Shown here piece by piece: positions 8,001 through 11,269 of a stretch of 11,269 bases of DNA. The position numbers were made by a program, and so were the translations under genes. The notes beneath the pieces were generated by a model. It was not told the origin of the DNA. It made no database searches and saw only the letters and a program-made list of their open reading frames with translations. The DNA comes from Bacteroidia bacterium. GTDB taxonomy: Bacteria; Bacteroidota; Bacteroidia; NS11-12g; UBA9320. The stretch is from the NCBI GenBank assembly GCA_013042025.1, contig JABDQY010000113.1, positions 1-11,269 on the forward strand. The letters run 5' to 3'. Positions within the stretch are counted from its first letter, which is position 1. The number at the start of each line of letters is the position of its first letter.

Positions 8001-11000
8001 GCCCGATAAGTAGAGATACGGTAATGCTAACAATTAGCGATTCAGTAGGACCTCCAAACGCAGGTTTGGATAGAGAGTTTTGCGATACAAGTTCATTTAC
8101 ACTTATAGCAACTACTACAAGTTCTGGAGCAGTTCATAGCTGGGATAAGATTTTTGGTCCAACCGCGGGTACCATAACAGACCCAGACTCTGCCACTACA
8201 ACAGTAACAGCCATAGGTACAGGACTCTATATATTCCAGTATCAAGGTACGAATGGAGCTTGTACTTTAAACGACATCGTAAGATTTGAGAACTATGCAA
8301 CTCCAACACCTACTTTAGCTGGATTAGATCAAAATATTTGTCCTGAGTTTACAGAACTAGAAGGTAATACAATAACCTCAGGTGTCGGTAAGTGGACACA
8401 AATAGGGACAACACCATCAGTAGCAACTATTGAGGAAGAAGTTAATCCTACATCAAGAATAAGCGATTTAACTGCTATTGGTACTTACTCGTTCGAATGG
8501 TCTTCTATTACTGACAGTATCTGCCCAATAGAAAGAGATACAATAGATGTTGTTATTACGCATCTAAACCCTACAACTGCATTAGCAGGAAGTGATATTT
8601 CTTCTTGTGATGATAATACATTAAATCTTAACGGAAACGCTATAACCCTAGGTTCCGGTGAATGGACACAGATAGGTACAACACCTTCAGTTGCTACCAT
8701 TGGTTCAAGTTCTTCGCCTAATACAGGTGTTACCTTAGGAAGTGAAGGAACTTACCTATTTGAATGGGAATCAACAAATGGTGGGTGTACCACAGCGGAT
8801 ACTGTGGCAGTAGTTTTAAATGATAGTGTAGTTCAACCTTCAGCAGGTATTGACAGCACAATCTGTATTGAGGACAATTTATACCTTTATGCGTCAAATA
8901 CAGGGACACAATATTTTGCCTGGTCTCAGATTAGTGGTCCAAGTACAGTTGGTTTTGTTGATAGCAACTCTTACACAACTGGCGTTTACAACCACCAAGA
9001 TGGAACATATAGTTTTAAACTGAATGTATCCAACGGAGTTTGTCCTTCAAAATCAGACACGGTAGAGATTACAATTGATGAAAACTGCTATATAAACTTA
9101 AGTGGTAGACTATACCACGATGTTAACGGATTAAGAGATAATCCAACAGGTTCAGTAAATGGGGTGCAATTTGATAACCCAGATAATGAACAAATGTATG
9201 TTTCTTTGATAGTAGGAGGTACAGTTTATGCAACAACTCCAATCGCAGATGATGGAACATACAATTTCTTAGATATAGAGAATTATCTAACGTATGACAT
9301 CGTAATACATAGAACTCCAGCTGGTTCAACAACAGCTGATTTGCCTACCAACTGGGTACACACAGGTGAAAATCAAGGCTTGGGAGCGAATGGAGACGGA
9401 ACTAATAATGGAGCAATAACGAGCATAACTGCTAACGATGCAGATGAAATAGAAATTAACTTTGGTATCCAAAAGAGACCAGATAGTGATTCGCTAATTG
9501 TAGCTTCACAAGAAAATCCTGGAGGTACAACATTGGTGTCTGTTACAGACAGCTACTTTGGTGGTGACGATGCTTCTATGTCTCTTGATCCAGCTGTAGA
9601 TTCAATTAGAATAACGTCCTTCCCGGATAATGTTACAAGTATTACGATAAATGGTACAAGTTATACTTCAGGTTCTTGGCCTGCAGGAGGAGTTAGAATT
9701 CCAACAGATGCGGATGGAGTTCCTAATTGGGCAATAAGTATTGATCCAATTGATGGCAGCGATACAGCTACCATAGAGTATGTAACGATAGACTCTGCAG
9801 GATATGAAGATTTATCACCTGGGTATGTAAAAATGCCATTCACGCTATCTTTATCGGGTAAGGTGCATAACGATTACAGCGGATTAACTGACAATACAAT
9901 AAACGATGGAGACGGCATAGATGATCCAGATGGAACGCAGTTATATGCCAACCTTGTGGACGCAGGTACAGGTAACATAGTTGCTACAACACCAATTGCT
10001 TCAGATGGTACTTATAAATTTGAAGGGCTTACTGAAAACTCCAGTTTAGAGGTAATTATAGATACGCTTGCACAGACAGTAGGTAATACTGCAGTAGCCG
10101 GTGGATTGCCAACCAACTGGGTACATACTGGTGATACTATTGGAACCAACACTGGTACTGATGGAACTGCTGATGGTAGATTGTCTGTTTCACTTGGAAT
10201 TGTCAATCAACCCAACGTAAACTATGGTATCCAGAAGCGACCAGAGAGTGATACGATTACAATTGCAGCAGTACCTAACCCAGGAGGTTCGGTATTGGTA
10301 ACAGTAGCTGACACTTTGTTTGGAGGAGACGATCTTTCAGCTGGAGTAGATGCACCAATCGATTCGATTAGAATTACAGCTTTCCCAGAGAATGTGGAGA
10401 GTATAGTAATAGATGGTACAAGTTACACTTCAGGAACATGGCCTGCTGGAGGGGTAACCATTCCTTCAGATACAAATGGAAGACCAGACTGGACAATCCA
10501 GATCGATCCAATCAACGGGCAGCATGTATCTAAGATAGACTATGTAACAATAGACTCTGCAGGATATGAAGACTTAACAGATGGTTATGTACGCATGCCA
10601 TTCACGTTAAAATTATCAGGTAAGGTACACCACGATTACAGTGGATTAACTGACAATACAATAAATGATGGAGATGGTATTGACGATCCAGATGGAGTAC
10701 AGCTATATGCTTACCTACTTGATGCAGCAACAGATACAGTAATAAAATCAGTTGCAATTGCAGCAGACGGAACATACGAGTTTGATGACCTGATAGAGAA
10801 TACAACTTATGAGGTACTGATAGATACAGTAGTCAGAACAACAGGAAGTACGGCCTCAGGAGCTGGTGAATTACCAGAGAACTGGGTACATACAGGAGAT
10901 ACAATTGGAGTGAACACTGGAACAGACGGAGTGAACGATGGAAGATTAACAGTAGCCTTAGGTGAGGTTGATCAACCGAACGTAAACTTTGGTATCCAGA

Positions 11001-11269
11001 AACGACCAGAGAGTGATACGATTACAATTGCAGCAGTACCTAACCCAGGAGGTTCAGTACTGGTAACAGTAGCTGACACCTTGTTTGGAGGAGATGATCT
11101 TTCAGCTGGAGTAGATGCACCAATTGATTCGATTAGAATTACAGCTTTCCCAGAGAATGTGGAGAGTATAGTAATAGATGGTACAAGTTACACTTCAGGC
11201 ACATGGCCTACTGGAGGGGTAACCATTCCTTCAGATACAAATGGAAGACCAGACTGGACAATCCAGATC
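5021..11269 (+). CDS. Giant secreted PKD-repeat surface protein (partial, 3' end outside window)
   Basis: The frame from ATG 5021 stays open for 2083 codons to the last base, so the protein is at least 2083 aa. The start follows an A-run and leads into a signal peptide (core VLLIVVVGLFLF, cleavage NA|Q after residue 22). Residues 24-1352 hold about 15 PKD/K319L-like beta-sandwich repeats of 80-100 residues. The typical order is 'AGxDxxxC', 'GTWSQISGP', 'GTYxFEW', 'TNGxC' and 'DTVxxTI'. From residue 1361 there are composite repeats of about 254 residues: an SdrD-B-like module ('SGKVHNDYSGL' to 'NFGIQKRPES') followed by an Ig/cadherin-like module ('PIDSIRITAFP', 'VTIDSAGYED'). Two are complete and the third is cut by the window end. 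Such architecture is typical of Bacteroidota adhesins, often T9SS or gliding-surface proteins. A C-terminal sorting domain would be expected beyond the window but is not seen. The ligand is unknown. The composite repeats are homologous to those in the 976-aa protein. Confidence 0.92.
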   Translation, partial: MKKHVLLIVVVGLFLFSTKTNAQNCTVNADIDRTYCENEDIAFKGSSAGLFETPNDLKWTQTAGPSVLISDASDPESSIIGYSGGNTYTFRLSATCEDGVPAFQEITYTVTPITQAQAGPDQTSCPGTGTLSANSPGTNESGSWSIAGNDAGVTIDSETSPTSTFSTSASAGGVSTLIWTIIGTNGCSSTDTVKITNYGGVSPVAITPNNANLSQCYLSTTAYPLNATFGGVGFQGQIGTWSQISGPSNVTFSDVNSNTATAGNLIEGTYKLKWTVNGPCASGSDEITIVVPKGTDVISPAIAPSIAICDGSTQVQLNGSASSRSNEYVRWRVVSGPGTILDTTSSNTTITGLNTSTSTTLSYSISNDSIQCYSSANMTISFPDTPSISPISNLVLACDAKTVDVSYTSNGAIFTRTMVSAPDDYTTETGNAVPGIAVQDGSPLNIVELLVPGTYVFDVKKVFSSSDVGCADAQTQFSVTTSIGPQGVNAGTDQLLICGVDTTFMAGNDPDQAGVIGTWSQISGPTTLTFTEPHNRNSKVENLNGGPYVCRWTLSGGLGCDPIQDDVILRHFNGPPTGIEAGPSRTVCYGNPINLAADSLRPGETGKWTVTPSTGITFADDTQPNTSVDGMVASTAYTYTWTVTNSCGSTPDNVTITTNNTLGPIASDAGPNQCLASGTTSITLAANNPGTFTGLWTKVSGPSATITSSSDEGTTVTGLSDGSYEFEWKISNGTCDPNVDTVLVTISSAASLADAGSDVDSCSNSITLAATALTVGEGTWSQFLGPGGWEVDDINSPTARFTSLVSGTYKFEWNVTNGACEGTSDTVRFSIDNIPSIPTADSSWMFCDGTTTIDLYGNEIENGYAIWSNLGNPPTTPSITDATADTTTATGLVSGIYSFERTAYSEYGICPSFKDTLNNVTIQVPADLGSDIEICELESSVQILGNDNTVGTWSQVSGSSVDTTTPTPNSIIVSNYAGGSSYEFEYVIPAVNGCPISRDTVMLTISDSVGPPNAGLDREFCDTSSFTLIATTTSSGAVHSWDKIFGPTAGTITDPDSATTTVTAIGTGLYIFQYQGTNGACTLNDIVRFENYATPTPTLAGLDQNICPEFTELEGNTITSGVGKWTQIGTTPSVATIEEEVNPTSRISDLTAIGTYSFEWSSITDSICPIERDTIDVVITHLNPTTALAGSDISSCDDNTLNLNGNAITLGSGEWTQIGTTPSVATIGSSSSPNTGVTLGSEGTYLFEWESTNGGCTTADTVAVVLNDSVVQPSAGIDSTICIEDNLYLYASNTGTQYFAWSQISGPSTVGFVDSNSYTTGVYNHQDGTYSFKLNVSNGVCPSKSDTVEITIDENCYINLSGRLYHDVNGLRDNPTGSVNGVQFDNPDNEQMYVSLIVGGTVYATTPIADDGTYNFLDIENYLTYDIVIHRTPAGSTTADLPTNWVHTGENQGLGANGDGTNNGAITSITANDADEIEINFGIQKRPDSDSLIVASQENPGGTTLVSVTDSYFGGDDASMSLDPAVDSIRITSFPDNVTSITINGTSYTSGSWPAGGVRIPTDADGVPNWAISIDPIDGSDTATIEYVTIDSAGYEDLSPGYVKMPFTLSLSGKVHNDYSGLTDNTINDGDGIDDPDGTQLYANLVDAGTGNIVATTPIASDGTYKFEGLTENSSLEVIIDTLAQTVGNTAVAGGLPTNWVHTGDTIGTNTGTDGTADGRLSVSLGIVNQPNVNYGIQKRPESDTITIAAVPNPGGSVLVTVADTLFGGDDLSAGVDAPIDSIRITAFPENVESIVIDGTSYTSGTWPAGGVTIPSDTNGRPDWTIQIDPINGQHVSKIDYVTIDSAGYEDLTDGYVRMPFTLKLSGKVHHDYSGLTDNTINDGDGIDDPDGVQLYAYLLDAATDTVIKSVAIAADGTYEFDDLIENTTYEVLIDTVVRTTGSTASGAGELPENWVHTGDTIGVNTGTDGVNDGRLTVALGEVDQPNVNFGIQKRPESDTITIAAVPNPGGSVLVTVADTLFGGDDLSAGVDAPIDSIRITAFPENVESIVIDGTSYTSGTWPTGGVTIPSDTNGRPDWTIQI
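5090..9076 (+). repeat. Array of about 15 PKD/K319L-like repeats in the giant protein
   Basis: The start motif 'AGxDQ' or its variants occurs at residues 118, 490, 669, 755, 1014, 1100, 1189 and 1275, giving a period of about 86-90 residues where repeats are regular. Most repeats carry one cysteine near the start and one just before the last strand ('NGxCxxxxDTV'), consistent with one disulfide per domain. Repeats 4, 5 and 10 are the most degenerate and repeat 1 is atypical. DNA-level identity between most repeats is low, so the array is old. The repeat count is my manual segmentation and could be off by one. Confidence 0.8.
10241..10504 (+). repeat. Near-identical block, copy A (Ig-like half of composite unit 2)
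   Basis: Matches 11006-11269 without gaps, with 7 mismatches in 264 bases at an offset of 765 bases. Six mismatches are synonymous and one changes Ala to Thr. Confidence 0.9.
11006..11269 (+). repeat. Near-identical block, copy B (Ig-like half of composite unit 3, cut by window end)
   Basis: Partner of 10241-10504. The identity begins near the 'GIQKRPES' junction and is still continuing at the last base of the window, so its true extent is unknown. Confidence 0.9.

Larger units (their letters stand above)
9101..11269 (+). repeat. Composite tandem repeat (SdrD-B-like + Ig-like), 2 complete units and 1 partial
   Basis: Units begin at 9101 (SGRLYHDVNG), 9854 (SGKVHNDYSG) and 10616 (SGKVHHDYSG), so unit lengths are 753 and 762 bases (251 and 254 codons). 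The third unit runs off the window. Each SdrD-B-like half carries an acidic stretch, which in units 2 and 3 reads 'NDGDGIDDPDG' and resembles calcium-binding Asp-rich turns. Unit 1 is clearly more diverged than units 2 and 3. Confidence 0.88.

Noticed and set aside
9101..11269. CRISPR-like or non-coding tandem array
   Set aside because: The repeats are 753-762 bases long, all unit lengths are multiples of three, the frame is open throughout and most differences between the closest copies are synonymous, so this is protein-coding repetition.
1..11269. Insertion sequence or transposon behind the duplicated 3' segments
   Set aside because: No transposase-like frame, terminal inverted repeats or target-site duplications were seen around 1-183, 3269-3452 or 4634-4664.

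Overview
The window looks like Bacteroidota DNA, most likely a flavobacterium-like member. It is AT-rich, there are no Shine-Dalgarno sites, start codons follow A-rich runs, and signal peptides end in A|Q. Two complete proteins end in type-A type IX secretion (T9SS) C-terminal sorting domains (a 'FPxPANxx' start and a final 'GxYxxxV...K' strand pair), and the 5' fragment ends in the last strands of one. The genus cannot be named from this sequence. No tRNA, rRNA, CRISPR array, transposase or housekeeping gene is visible, and everything coding lies on the + strand.

Layout: (1) 1-127 is the last 41 codons of an upstream T9SS-secreted protein, followed by a terminator (151-183). (2) 184-464 is non-coding. 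(3) 465-3395 is a complete 976-aa secreted multidomain protein: signal peptide, N-terminal domain, two SdrD-B-like modules separated by an Ig/cadherin-like module, a variant of that module carrying a perfect EF-hand loop, an Fn3-like linker domain and a sorting domain. It is followed by a terminator almost identical to the first. (4) 3586-4503 is a 305-aa secreted protein with a small cysteine-rich N-terminal domain, ending in the same Fn3-like plus sorting-domain pair. It has its own unrelated terminator at 4531-4557. (5) 4504-5020 is non-coding and holds an orphan third copy of the shared terminator family at 4634-4664. (6) 5021 to the window end is a giant open frame (2083 codons, no stop) encoding a secreted surface protein: signal peptide, about 15 PKD/K319L-like repeats with a conserved cysteine pair, then a run of about 254-codon composite repeats (SdrD-B-like plus Ig-like), cut off inside the third composite repeat.

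Together this is a same-strand cluster of paralogous, separately terminated genes for cell-surface or secreted adhesin-like proteins. They share interchangeable modules: the composite repeat of the giant protein also occurs in the 976-aa protein, and the Fn3-like plus sorting-domain tail is shared by the 976-aa and 305-aa proteins. I see no enzyme, defence system or biosynthetic pathway. The interesting signals concern how the cluster evolves: duplication of a 3' 'sorting domain + terminator' segment, an orphan terminator, near-identical repeat blocks with almost only synonymous differences, and window ends that both fall inside repeats.
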